From: Quillaja saponaria
Lineage: Eukaryota > Streptophyta > Magnoliopsida > Fabales > Quillajaceae
Length of the DNA: 64,000 nt
Direction: 5' to 3'
NCBI GenBank assembly: GCA_029379385.1
Contig: CM055611.1
Span: 3,968,001-4,032,000 of the forward strand
Part shown: piece by piece, positions 35,171 through 47,106 of the stretch
Position numbering within the stretch: position 1 is the stretch's first letter
Layout of the letters: every line of letters starts with the position of its first letter
Made by a program: the position numbers and the translations under genes
The notes under the pieces: model-generated
Told to the model about the DNA's origin: nothing
Databases searched by the model: none
Seen by the model: only the letters and a program-made list of their open reading frames with translations

Positions 35171-37000
35171 GAAATGGTGTGTTAAATCCTTCTTTATTTT
35201 AAGCTAGGGCACGCAGCAACTTGAAATGGTAGCACCCCACCATCAGGTTGATGAGAACTGCTGCACCAGATTTTACGTCGATACCATTCAAAATTTTACA
35301 ATAATATCAGCAAGCTAGGTCACATACTTGAATAATTATAAGAAAATGGGATTGAATTGACAAACTAGATTCCAAAGATAATCCTAACCAAATTTCAGAT
35401 CTAATATTTCTAGCTTATATTAATACCAAACTAGCTAACCAAAAAATTACCTCTCATTTTCAAGAAAGATAATTTGAAAGTTAACCAAATTGACCCAAGT
35501 GTCGTTTCAATAAATCTCAAGAAAATAAAGGGTAATTTGAAGAAATCAGTATAAAATATGGTAAATAAATGAGCAACATAATTTAAAATTTTGATTCATT
35601 TATTCTAAATCATATTATGATTAAATGAAAAGTTTCAAAATTAGTTTAACAATTAAACAAATTAGATACAGAATTGTGTACCTCTAAGACTTTCAATTCT
35701 TTTTTCGTATTCTTGATTCAGCTTTCACTCCTTGTTGATTCATCAAGAGCATAACAATGACAAAAATTCCTTCTCTCTAATTGTATCCATACAAACGAAT
35801 CCAACCAAATGATCTCAATGCTTGAAGGTGAGAGGGTTACCAAAAGATTCCATGTGTGCTAGCACAAGTTGCTGGATCCCTATTGTAATTCAAGAATTGT
35901 ACTTAGCCTTAAATCATTCTAAATGATTTAGGCTCTTTGTATCGTGCTTGACCCATTAGGTTCAAACCATAGGTGACAGTAGACATGTAACTTTTATATA
36001 TTTATTATCGGATTCCGTTTATTTAAATTAGAACTTATTATAATTATTTGGATTATAACTCTTTTCAATTCACTCTTTAATTATTATTAATTAATTAGTC
36101 ATCTATTATCAATTAATGATTAATTAACTATCAATGTTTCTTAAAAGTCAAGATTGATATCTAACAGCAGTATGATGACTAATCATAATAGTATGAATAA
36201 AACCGTAATCATTTTGAACTTTTACATTAATAGTTACCATACAATTTAATCATTTTATCATGTAATATCTCGATTAAATCTATTTAAGTGTGAAAATAAT
36301 ATCAAACCTTAAATTTAATCATATTTATCTAAATCTTAAGATTATAACTTTCTTGAGGAAATTCAAAACTCATTTACTAATTTCCATTATATATGCTATG
36401 GCCAAAGACTTAATTAGAGATACATATTTTGTAGACCGCATAGAATATTCTCTCTTTTCTACTAAAAGTGATAGATCTTTTATTGTGGATTCACATACCT
36501 CCAAATGCAAGTGATTACACCTAATTACTGTTTTTTAGGTAATTTATTAATAGAATCAGAAATAGCATCAATGTATAATGACATACATACAAGATAATTA
36601 TGATGCCTCAGTCAAAAGATTATTTACACAATTGTAACATGAGAACAATCTATTGATATGTAAATAAACTCTATATAATGTTCTAAGTCAAATTAGTTCA
36701 GTGAACTCATTCTCTAAAAAGCACCTACATATTTATGATAGTATCCCATACACAAATGATTATAAGATTAGTTATCCTTAACTCTTTAAGTCAACTAGAT
36801 ATGTATTAATCTATTTGGATTCACTAATTCCCTACTTAGTAATCCTATGATTAGGAACATTTTATTTCAGTTACTTTAATTCTTGGGCTAATAATGATTA
36901 AGTAATAACTCTTATACATGATATTGTTTGCCACTTATTCGATTAAATGAATATTAATATTTATTAATGATAATATGAATAAGATTGTACACAAAATAGA
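35171..37000. repeat. Segmental duplicate of the 12.6-17.4 kb region, LTR-like
   Basis: 35310-35470 is inverted relative to 12640-12702 plus 15880-16010. 35500-36520 is direct to 16320-17330. The part 36540-36900 has no partner in the window. No gene; ORF 36290-36514 is part of the duplicated non-coding sequence. It may be the LTR or leader of the element whose coding remnant follows at 37000-38700. Confidence 0.55.
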
Positions 37001-37039
37001 ACTTGCAAAAAAATTCCCATCTTAGTTATGAAGAAAATG

Positions 37040-38700
37040 AAATCCCTGATTCTGTAAATACTCTTATCTACTTTATCACAAAGCACTTCATAAGTGATCA
37101 TTCTTTATGATGAGATATGTTTGTTGAATTTCTCTCCAATCTTAAATATTTAGGTGGTAGAAAGACACCTTCTTTACAAGAATTTTTCTAGATCCGATAG
37201 CAATCAATATGCTAGAAAGAAAAATTTCGAACTGGTCTTCTTCTTTCCATAAGAGACAAACTTAGAAAGTAAAAAAAAAATCTAGAATATTCACAATGAA
37301 ATTATCTCCTACGAGTAGCTAATTTATGGTTATCTCTGTAGCCATGTCAAAAAAGATGCTCGATGATAAAATCCAACGTCATTTAGCCAAAAAACTTATT
37401 CTTAATCTAGAAGATTTAAGAAATTTATGTGCTCAATAAGGATATGATTGCCTGACCAATTCCTCTAGACTAAAAAAAAAAAAAGTTTCTAAACCCTCAA
37501 AACCTAATATTAAATCTTCAAAAAAATAATTGATAAAAGAATTAATTGCCAAATTGTAAAATTGCAAAGAAAGTTAAAGAATTAAATATTGATGAAGGTC
37601 TGTTAGCCTAACTTGATAGCCTTACTTGTTCAGATATTGAAGCTCAACCTTTCTCTGAAAATGAAGAAATCAATCAAATTCAAAATGATGATGCTTCTTC
37701 CAACCCTTCTTCCTAAGAAAATCCTGAATGCAATGTTTTAACAAGAGAAAATGATTTTATTTTTGAAATTATCACTAATCTTCCAAACAACAAAGCAAAG
37801 AAAGTTTGCTTTAAAATCCCATAGAAACTTTGCATGAATCAGAAAAATCAAGTAAGGTTCCTCACGATCTTTTTACTTATGACTAATTCTTCTAATTTAT
37901 AAGATGTTTTAGCCATATTCAATTTTGAAAGTTCAAAACGGGATATTTTATTTTATTTTTTTTCAAGATCCCCAATACAAAATTCCATATCTTAAAATTA
38001 AAGTCAAACAACTTAAATTTCTACAACAAGAACATATTTCTGCTATTCAAGTTCTTCAAAAAGGAAAGAACAAATTATCTTCAAAGAATTCATTTGAATC
38101 TTCTGATAATGAACAAGGAGAATTTTTTAGCAAAACTTTTCTCAAGTAGATCACTTATGTTTCGCTCCAAAAATGATATGTCCCTATTAAATTTATTATT
38201 CAAAATGAATTTTTTTCTCGAAATAGTCACTTTATTTAATACTGGTGCAAATCTCAATGGTATCTTAGAAGACCAAATTCCAACAAAATATTTTGAAGAA
38301 CTCCTGAGAGATTAATGTTTGCTAATAGAACAAAGATTAATATCCCTTACAAACTTTCTGACATTATCATAGACAATTCCCACTTACAAATAACAAGAAG
38401 TTTTCTTTTTGTAAAAAATATATATTAAAAAAAAAAAGTAATTTTAGGTTTTCATTTTGTCAATCAACTTAAACCCTTCTTGGTTTAGGATAAAGGAATA
38501 ATTAAAGAAGTTTTAGCACAAACAGTCATCTTCTAATTTTATGGAAAAAAGATATAAAAAAAATAAAAACCTGTTTTTTGAAATCTCAATCGAATTGAAA
38601 TCAAAGTAAAACAAATTAATTAGAGATGAAATATCCTTGAAAAAAAATAAATTAAAAGTTCATTTTCTGATTCTGTTATAAAAAAGAAAAAACAAAATTT
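37040..38700 (+). pseudogene. Decayed retroelement polyprotein, endogenous pararetrovirus-like or gypsy-like
   Basis: Broken plus-strand frames with many stops. Near 38220-38400 the reading contains a retropepsin-like start (a D-T-G site changed to N-T-G at 38238, followed by A-N-L-N-G-I), then IPTKYFEELL and, in another frame, a stretch like the following strand of plant pararetrovirus-type proteases. Upstream (37340-37440, 37580-37780) are acidic, serine-rich stretches as in the coat/linker part of such polyproteins. No reverse transcriptase is recognisable. The lineage is uncertain: endogenous Caulimoviridae and some Ty3/gypsy elements share this type of protease. Non-functional. Confidence 0.45.
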
Positions 38701-39168
38701 TAAAGGAAAAAGATCCAACAACTATTATATATTTACTCATCGACTCATTTATGTATAATTATTGTTTGCACATGATTAAATTTTATTTACTAACTATTAT
38801 ATATTTTACTTTTCATATGAGATTTAGTTTTGCATCTGAGTATGATAGGTCTATGGCTTGCATTGTGTGGGAAAAGACAGGCACAAGAACGATTCAATCA
38901 ACTAATTCATAATGCGAGAACAATGGCTAAGGTGAGAAGTTGATCACAAAACCAATTGGATTAGAGAGGATTCGGTCCAGCATGTATTCAATCCAAAAAT
39001 TTTAACAAGTTGTGTGAAACAACATGAAATACAGAGGAGTGGCCACATAAGTCGGAGGCTACTATGAAAAATTGAAGTTCAATGCTAGAGGCTTGTGTTC
39101 ATATTGGAGGTTTGCGCACATTAGTTCGTCATAAAGGAGATTACGGTAAAAAACAAATTGAATTATTT
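38701..39168. other. No feature seen
   Basis: Moderately AT-rich DNA between the polyprotein remnant and the gypsy LTR copy C. No ORF or repeat was recognised. Confidence 0.5.
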
Positions 39169-41892
39169 TGTCACACCTCTCACAAATGCATGATTAACAG
39201 GAGGAGTGGATAACCAATCCTCTGGAACCCTAACTACAAATCAAAGAAACGCCTATGACTATTAACCCAACTAAAGGTTAAGAATAAAGTTAGAAAACAC
39301 AATTTAAATAAAAATGCTTATTTACTATAAATTTTTGTCAAGGTTCCCTGTAAACTGGAACATGCCTGAAATACAAACACATAGAACCTGGTCACATTCA
39401 TCCAGGTAACAACAGTAATAGTACATACAAGGAGCATTGCTCCATTTTATACCACAACAGCAAATGAACTGAACTTTTACACAATATAAAATCAAACATC
39501 CAAAGTCCTAACGTGACTTCAAACTTTTGTCATTTGATTTCAAGTGAGCTATCTTGAATAAATATCTTACCGCACGCTATCGGCAAATTACAAGCTTATC
39601 GATAATGTATACTAAAATCCTGTTATTAAAAATAATAACAAGAGAATAGTGATTCTTACGGACTCAGTAAGTGAAGAATATACCGAAAGAGTACTAGCAT
39701 CATTCAACACATAGACATAATACATGGGTCAAATAATACCAATATAGTATGAATTTCAAAACAACTAAATGTCACATGTATGCAAATATAAGAACGTAAA
39801 TTAATCAAACACCTTTCATTTAATACATTATACAACAAAGAAATCAAATATTCAAAGCACACAAGGGTTAACTAGAGTAACTCAGTCCCGCATAACAGAT
39901 ATCCTCTCATCGATCAGTTTTTACGCCCACACACCAAATATAGTCTCTTTACATATTCATCTCACCAGGTCTAAGTATTCAAACATTTTAAATCACATAT
40001 CAAATTAGAACACCCTAGGTGTATCTGGATTCTATTTCAAAAGTAAAAATTATTTCGAAATAAAAATAATTTTTATTAACCTTTATCAAACGCTAACAAG
40101 AACACAAGTCAAGCATAATTCAAATAATTCAACAATAACACTATACATTCTTATTTATCTCGATATAAACACATTTATTCTAAAACACATAAACAATTAC
40201 ACACAATAATCTACCAACCAAAATGTAACAATTCCCACTCACTATTTACCCATCTTGCAAGTCATCTCTTCTTGCGTTCACGCTCGTCATTGGCTTAACA
40301 ACCCGTTTTGGAGCTGCATTTAAATTTTCCAAGTATTGTTTAGTTTTTTAATACATAGGTTATAATCCTCTTATTACAAAAATTTATAAGATACTAAGTT
40401 TAATGTATTTATTTAAAATCAACCCCACTTAGGCATTTTAACAACCATCTTGAAAATATATTTGATTCTAACTTAGATAATTAACCAAATTAAACAAAAC
40501 CATATTCAAACATTATCCCCAAGAAGTTAGCTATTTTTTTCATTCAGAAACTTCTCCTAAAATTAGCCTTTAACCCACGCAAAACCCACATGAACACAAA
40601 CAGGGCAAATATAATTTCTGGTTACTGGAACTGGATTTCAATGCTTATAGAATTCTCATAGTAGGGAATTAGATTATGAAACTTTCCATTATAGTTTATC
40701 AATATATTAGGAGCAATTCATCTTCATCACCTAATCCTAGTTCATTCTTTGAGACCCCCAAAACCAGTTATACCAAAACAAGTTCAATAAAGACCAGAAA
40801 ATCATAACAATGATTTCAACACCTCCAAAATAGACATAACATGATATTAGAACCTGAAAACTCAAGAATTGTCCCTTAATATATTAGGAACAATTCTTAT
40901 TCAGATTTTCTAAGTTAATTCAAACCATAACCCCTAACAAAGTCCTCCGGACTGACTGAAGCTTACCTAAAATCGTACACGAATTACAGTCCAATAGCTT
41001 TAGCGATAAATATACCCCGAATTAGCTTGTAAAACTTTCCAAAAATTACCCCAAGACCATAAGTTATACTTTTTCTTTAGAATTCCTAAATTAATTCAAT
41101 CCATAAAAATACCCAAAATACCTGATTTTTCTAACTTCTAAAATTTGACCCTGCTTCCCTTCAATAACCACTAAACTCCCATTTTTAACACTTTAGCCAT
41201 AACTAACCATTCTTTGCTCATACTCACTACTCAATTTCATTAAATCCTTAAATCACAACATTAATGAACAATTCTTTACTCTTATTCATGAACTTTTTTT
41301 TATTCAAATTCAATTAATCCCTAACCACAAAAATTTAAAAATTCTAAGTTTTACTCATTATGTTATAACTAGTTTCTTGTATGCATTTTATCAAACATCT
41401 TAAGGGAATGATTTATTTTCCTTCATGTGTTTGTATATATACATACCAAAAAACCAATACAATTCCATCTATTGAGCAATTAAGTCAACCCACAAAGTAC
41501 TATAAATGCAATAAACTAAAGGAGAACCCATTTGAATGTAACATTTGAGCAACTAACAAAGTAAAGGAGTTCAATGGTGATTGAAAAATATGCTACTGCT
41601 ATAAAGAAATCACTCACTTTTTGGCACTATGAAACGGCGAGCATATTAACCAAAGTTATGGATATAATTCCTTATGTACTTAAGTAGGCTATTTTACAAC
41701 TTTGAGGCTTAAGCATTTAAATCCTTCTTTTGACTTTTTTTTTTTTTTTTTAATTAGTTGAGAACATGATATAGAGGAGACTAGCTAAATTGATGCAACA
41801 AACAAAATAAGGAAAAAAAAAAGTTAAACCCTTGAAGGAATATCAAGTACAAAGAAATAATAAAGTTGTGGTGTATATTTAAGCCTGGTTTT

Positions 41893-41923
<31 letters not shown>

Positions 41924-42134
41924 TAACTATTCTACCATTTTAATTTACTTTGTCACAATTTTATTTATTTTACAACAACAAATTGTACACAAAATTTTAA
42001 AACGTATACTAAAAATATCGGAGTATAACACGTCTAATTATATTGCTATTTAATTTGTTTATGTGTTTGGTATTTTATGTCTAAAATTTATTCATTATAT
42101 TTAAAACTCGACTTTACGATGTTGGGTTTTAACA
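39169..42134 (-). mobile_element. Gypsy 3' LTR, copy C, about 2.97 kb
   Basis: It starts TGTCACACCTCTC and ends GGGTTTTAACA in plus coordinates, so on its own strand it runs TGTTAAAACCC...GTGACA, a typical gypsy pair of ends. On the minus strand it is directly preceded by AAGGGAGGAGGT (42135-42146), a polypurine tract, which makes it a 3' LTR. No matching 5-bp duplication is expected on that side and none was found. A (TA)n tract lies at 41905-41925. Confidence 0.8.
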
Positions 42135-42146
42135 ACCTCCTCCCTT
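42135..42146 (-). other. Polypurine tract of the gypsy element
   Basis: ACCTCCTCCCTT in plus orientation reads AAGGGAGGAGGT on the element strand, abutting the LTR start TGTTAAAACC at 42134. Confidence 0.75.
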
Positions 42147-43124
42147 AAAAGAAATTCATCCCTAATTTCAATAAAAAAAATACGGATTAATTATTTACCT
42201 AAATTAGTCAAATAAATATGATTATTGTGGTTTCATTACAACTTCGGATTTTCTCATGGCTTCTTGCTCACCGTAATATTTCCAGAGAATGTTCATAAAC
42301 AGAGTACTCTTTGATTGAAATTCATGGACTTGTCAACCTACAATTGTCACTTATTACTCTTCACATGTTAGGTTCTTATTCATTTTTACTTCCTAGATTT
42401 GTAACACGTGAAACTTATTTAATAATGGATGTACACTGACATAAATTAAATAAGCTTGATACATTCTCCTAATAAACTGTCTAACTTAAATAGCCAAAAT
42501 TAAATTATAAGAAATTTTAATCTGATTCCTTGAAAACGAAGTTAGCCTTTTAGAAATATTAAACTTAATACTTTTATCACGACACTCTACCATTACCTGA
42601 TAATTAAACACCTAAACCCCAATTCATGCTTATAATCATATCATATTTCAATTTAATTCAACATTTAGAAAGGTTCTATAACTCTCAGAATTATCTTTTC
42701 ATTCTGCATCAAAACACACTCAAGTTTAATACGAAAAGTATCATAAAATATCATATTTTTTTCCCTGACCAGAAGGACGTATAAAGATTGAAATATTACA
42801 AAGATTTTCGTCTTTGAACCATTGGATAGACTGCACATATATGTACATTTCCACGGTCTGTTTGGCAATGATGATTTTAAGGTAGATTTCTTCAAGAGGT
42901 CATATAGTCTATGTCAAATAGATCTTTTATCTCATTTGCCCTTTATTGTTATTAAGGAAGCCTTAAGTATATTGATCTCATGACCAACTGGATGCTTTAT
43001 TGAACTAAATTAGAAGGTTTGCCTCTTTCAGAGGCTACTACTACTAAATTAAAATTTCAACTGAATCACCCATAGTCCTTTACAATCTAAATTTCTTGCC
43101 AAAGATGCCTGAAGATTGGTAGTA
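42147..43124 (-). pseudogene. Ty3/gypsy internal remnant with RNase H start
   Basis: The minus-strand ORF at 42665-42895 includes FYDTFRIKLECVLMQNEKII, which matches the start of the gypsy RNase H domain (family form YCDASxxGLGxVLMQxGKVIAYASR). Before it comes LYVLLVREKN, where the family has APVLxLP. The first D of the RNase H site is present, but the following A-S is changed. Only about 1 kb of internal DNA remains between the two LTRs, so gag, protease, most of RT and integrase are deleted. Flanking internal DNA has stops in all frames. Confidence 0.7.
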
Positions 43125-45945
43125 ACTTTCAAAACAACTAAATATCACACATGCAAATATAAAAATGTAAAATTAATCAAACACCTTTCATGTAATACAT
43201 TATACAACAAATAAATTAAACATTCAAATCACTCAAAGCACACAAAGGGCCAACTAGAGTAACTCAGTCCCACACAACATATATCCGCCCACCATGTAGT
43301 TTTTGCACCTGCACACCAAATATATTCTCCGTACATATCTATCCCACCGGGGTTGAGTACTCAAATATTTTAAATCACATATCAAATTAGAAAATCCTAG
43401 GTGCACCTGAATTTTATTTCGGAAGTAAAAATCATTTTGAAACAAAAATCATTTTAATTTGTCTCTTATCAAACACAAACAATATCACAAGTCAAGAACA
43501 ATTCAAATAATTCAACAATAACACTACACATTCTTATTATCTCAATATAAACACATTTATTCTAAAACACATAAAAAATTACACACAATAATCTAGCAAC
43601 TAAAAGATAACATTTCCTACTCACTGTTTACTAATCTTGTCTATCATATCCTTTTTCTTTTCGCTCATTATTAGCTCAACAACCCGTTCCAGAGTTACAA
43701 TTATATTTTCAAGTATTGCTTAATTTTTAATTCATAGGTTACAATCCTCTTATTACAAAAATTTATAAATACTAAGTTTAATGCATCTTTAAAGTTAATC
43801 CCTCTTAAACATTTTCATAACCATCTTGAAGATATGTTTGATTCTAATTTATATACTTAACCAAATTCAACAAAACCAAGTTCAAACATTATCTATAGGA
43901 AGCTAGCTATCTTTATTATTTAGAAACTTCTCCTAAAATTGACCATGAACCCACGCAAAACCCCACATTAACACAAACAGGGCATATATAATTTATGGTT
44001 ACTAGAACCGGATTCCAATGCCTATAGTATTCTCATAGTTATGAATTAGATTATGAAACTTTATACTATAGTTTATCAAAATGTCATGAACAATTCATCA
44101 TAGAATTATACTTCTAATTCATCCTTTAAGACCCCCCAAAACTAGTTACACCAAAATAGGTTTAATCAGGACCCTGAAAATCACAACAATAACTTTCAAC
44201 ACCTCCATAACACACATAACATGAAATTAAAACCTTTAAAGCTCTATAATTGTCCTTTATTATGTTAGGACCAATTCGTATTCAGAGGTTCTAAGCTAAT
44301 TCAAACAACAACACCTGACAAAGTCCTCTGGGCTAACTGAAGCTCACCTAAAATCCTGCATAAACCATACAGCAATCCAATAGCTCTAGTGATAAATATA
44401 CACCGAATTAGGTTACGAAACGTTTTAGATATTATCCCAAGATGATAATCTGTACTTTTTCTTTAGAACTCCTAAATTAATTTAGTCCATAAAATACCCA
44501 AAATACCCGATTTCTCTAACTTATAAAATCTGATTTTGCTCCCTTCAATAACTACTCAATTCCAATTTTCAACACTTTATCCACAACTAACCACTCTTTG
44601 TTTATATTCACTACTCAATTTCATTAAATCCTTAAATCACAACATTAACAAATAATTCTTTACTCTTATTCCTGTACTTTTTTCATTAAAATCCAATTAA
44701 TCCCTAACCACAAATATTTACAAATTCCAAGTTTTACTTATTATGTTATAACTAGTTTCATATAGGCATTTTATCACACATCTTAACGGTGTGATTTTAT
44801 TTTCTTTTACGTGTATGTGTGTGTATATATATATATATTCATACACCAAGAAACTAATACAATTTTATCCATTGAGCAATTGAGTCAACCAAAAAAGGAC
44901 TATAAATGTAATAAAATGTAGGAGAACCCTTTTGAATGTAACATTTGAGCAGCTAACAAAGTAAAGGAGTTCAATGGAGATTAAAAATATGCTACTGCTG
45001 TAAAGAAATCACTCACTTTTTGGTACTATGAAAAGACATGCATATTGACCAAAGATGTGGATTTAATTCCTTAAATACTTAAGTTGGCTATTTTACAACT
45101 TTGAGGCTTGAGCATTTAAATCCTTCTTTTGACTTTTTTGTTCTGTTGAGAACATGATATAGAGGAGACTAGATAAACTGATGCAACAAACAAAATAAGG
45201 GAAGAGACTTGAACTCTTGACGGAATACAGCAGTAGTGAAGTGAGAGAAGAGAAATGAAATGATGACCCAAACATACTAACTATTTCTCTAGCCAGATCA
45301 TGGTTGATACATCAATTTTCACTCTAGAAGAAAAATGAATGCTCAATAGAAAAGGAAGAGAGAGACCTTTTATGAAGAAGGCAACTCAAAGAACATTGCA
45401 CGTGTCCTGTGCCAAAGCAAAATCCAAATTCTGATATTTCCTTAACCAACCTTAATCCTTCAAAAAGTAACAAAACTCTAATTAATCAATTGATCCCCTT
45501 GGCTGGAGCAACAAGTTGAAGATTTCAAATAAGCTTAAGAAGATTCAAGGTATAGGGAACAAAATAGGAGAAAATGAGATAGAGGAAGTTGGTTGCTTTA
45601 GCAACTTCACGGCAAAACAAAGAAGACCAGGGAAGCTCCCAGGGCAGATCCAAAGGAAAGAAAAGCAAAGGCTCCCTTGAATTTTCAAGAAGTAGGGAAA
45701 AAATAATAATAATAAACTCAGGGGAATACCCTAAAGTAATAAGCCAAAACAAGAGAAAATCTATAAAAGGAAAGTGAAAACATAATAAAATTCAAGATAA
45801 AATCCAAAAGCAAACTCAAAGTCAAAGAAATTATAAAGTTGTGCTGTATTGGTTTATATATATATATTAAATATTCTACTACTTTATTTTACTTGATCAT
45901 AATTATATTTATTTTATAACAATAAATTATATACAAAATTTTAAA
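43125..45945 (-). mobile_element. Gypsy LTR copy D (5' LTR position), truncated at both ends
   Basis: Aligns with copy C from about 39745 onward. Shared stretches include AACTAAATxTCACA, ACTCAGTCCC(G/A)CA, TTGAGCAATT(A/G)AGTCAACC and TTGAGGCTT(A/G)AGCATTTAAATCC. It lacks ~570 bp corresponding to the left end of C and ~180 bp at the right end, including the TGTTAAAACC terminus. About 45200-45830 has extra sequence relative to C, containing ORFs 45525-45752 and 45589-45777 with no recognisable domain. Confidence 0.7.
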
Positions 45946-46284
45946 GAATTTTTTGGTAAGCGTTATTGAAAGAGAAGAGAAGTTTATTGTCTGCTGAACT
46001 GGTTATAGATATGGACGCGTGGTTATGTTCTACTAGTCAACCCAAGAATGATAAAGATTATGACATTAGTTGTACTCTTGACTCTTATTATTCACATTTC
46101 TCGTCCTTGGCCAGCATTAACTTACACCTAACTGGTGTCTCATCTAGTATGCTTCTCTCATAAGAATATTTCTCTAGTATGCTTCTCTCATAAGAATATT
46201 TCTCAAGTGTCATGTGTATTGAGATGCATAATGAGATGCGCATTGAGCTATGCACCAGGATTTAGACATAAAAAACAGAGATAC
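45946..46284. other. Unassigned stretch with a 30-bp tandem duplication
   Basis: Lies between the broken end of LTR copy D and the CACTA left end. ORF 45966-46163 (65 residues) has a protein-like look but no family I recognise. A 30-bp unit starting TCTAGTATGCTTCTCTCATA is repeated twice in tandem at 46143-46202. Confidence 0.5.
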
Positions 46285-46559
46285 CACTATTAGAAAAGAT
46301 GTTATCCAAGACAGGCCTTGATAAACCGTCTCAAATAATAATATTTACTATGACTAATAATCATTATGGATAAATTAGTCTTAGATAATATTATCAGAGA
46401 CAGTCTACTAATTATATAAGATGGCCGGTATCGTCTTAGATAAGTTTGTGTGTCTCAATTTTAAAAGAAATTCAAAAACGTTTATGAGACGGCCATACCG
46501 TCTCAAATAACTTTGTCCATATCATAATCAAAATATACTTTTTGGTTTGATTATCCTAA

Positions 46560-47014
46560 ACGGCTTTAAGAGCCATGGATAGTGCTTCGTTTTAAAAGTA
46601 AAAGAAATAAAAAACAAATCTTTCATCGTCTCCTTACTCCTTTCTCAGATCCCATTTCTCCCCAACCATCCTCTCCACTTGAAACCCCATCGTCTACCAC
46701 TCTCCCTCTCCCTCTACACCTCCATCTCAACAGTAATTTTACCACTATTGACAGCCATCGCAAAGCCACAGCGTGCTGGCCAGAGATAGAGCGCCACGGG
46801 AAGGAAACCACCCAAAACCCAATTGCGAAAATCTAAGGTTTTCACAATAATTTTTCTTAATTTCTAATGATTCTTCTCTAATTTTCTTCAGATTCCTTTG
46901 TCCCTTAATGTATCAAATTCTAATGGAATATGCATCTGGAGGATTAGTTTCTCTTCTGTTATCTTGAACTTGCCTATATCATCTGATTATTTGAATGAAG
47001 AAATTTTCTAGTTT
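46560..47014. other. Exon-like, 5'-UTR-like sequence inside the CACTA element
   Basis: A C-rich plus-strand stretch (46620-46830) encodes a proline/serine-rich frame (46582-46836), typical of plant 5' UTR or leader exons. It is followed by TTTTCTTCAG at 46883-46892, a good splice acceptor. It is probably part of the captured host gene that also supplied the kinase exon downstream. No product can be named. Confidence 0.35.
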
Positions 47015-47106
47015 ACTCTGCCAGAGGTTACTCTGCCGGTCCCAAGCCCGGATAAAGGAGGAGGGTTGTGATAGGTTGACGGCCAGCGTAAAACTAGTCA
47101 AACCCT

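Noticed and set aside
45966..46163. 65-aa ORF considered as a copia gag/protease piece
   Set aside because: No CCHC knuckle, no D-S/T-G site and no neighbouring pol; similarity could not be supported.
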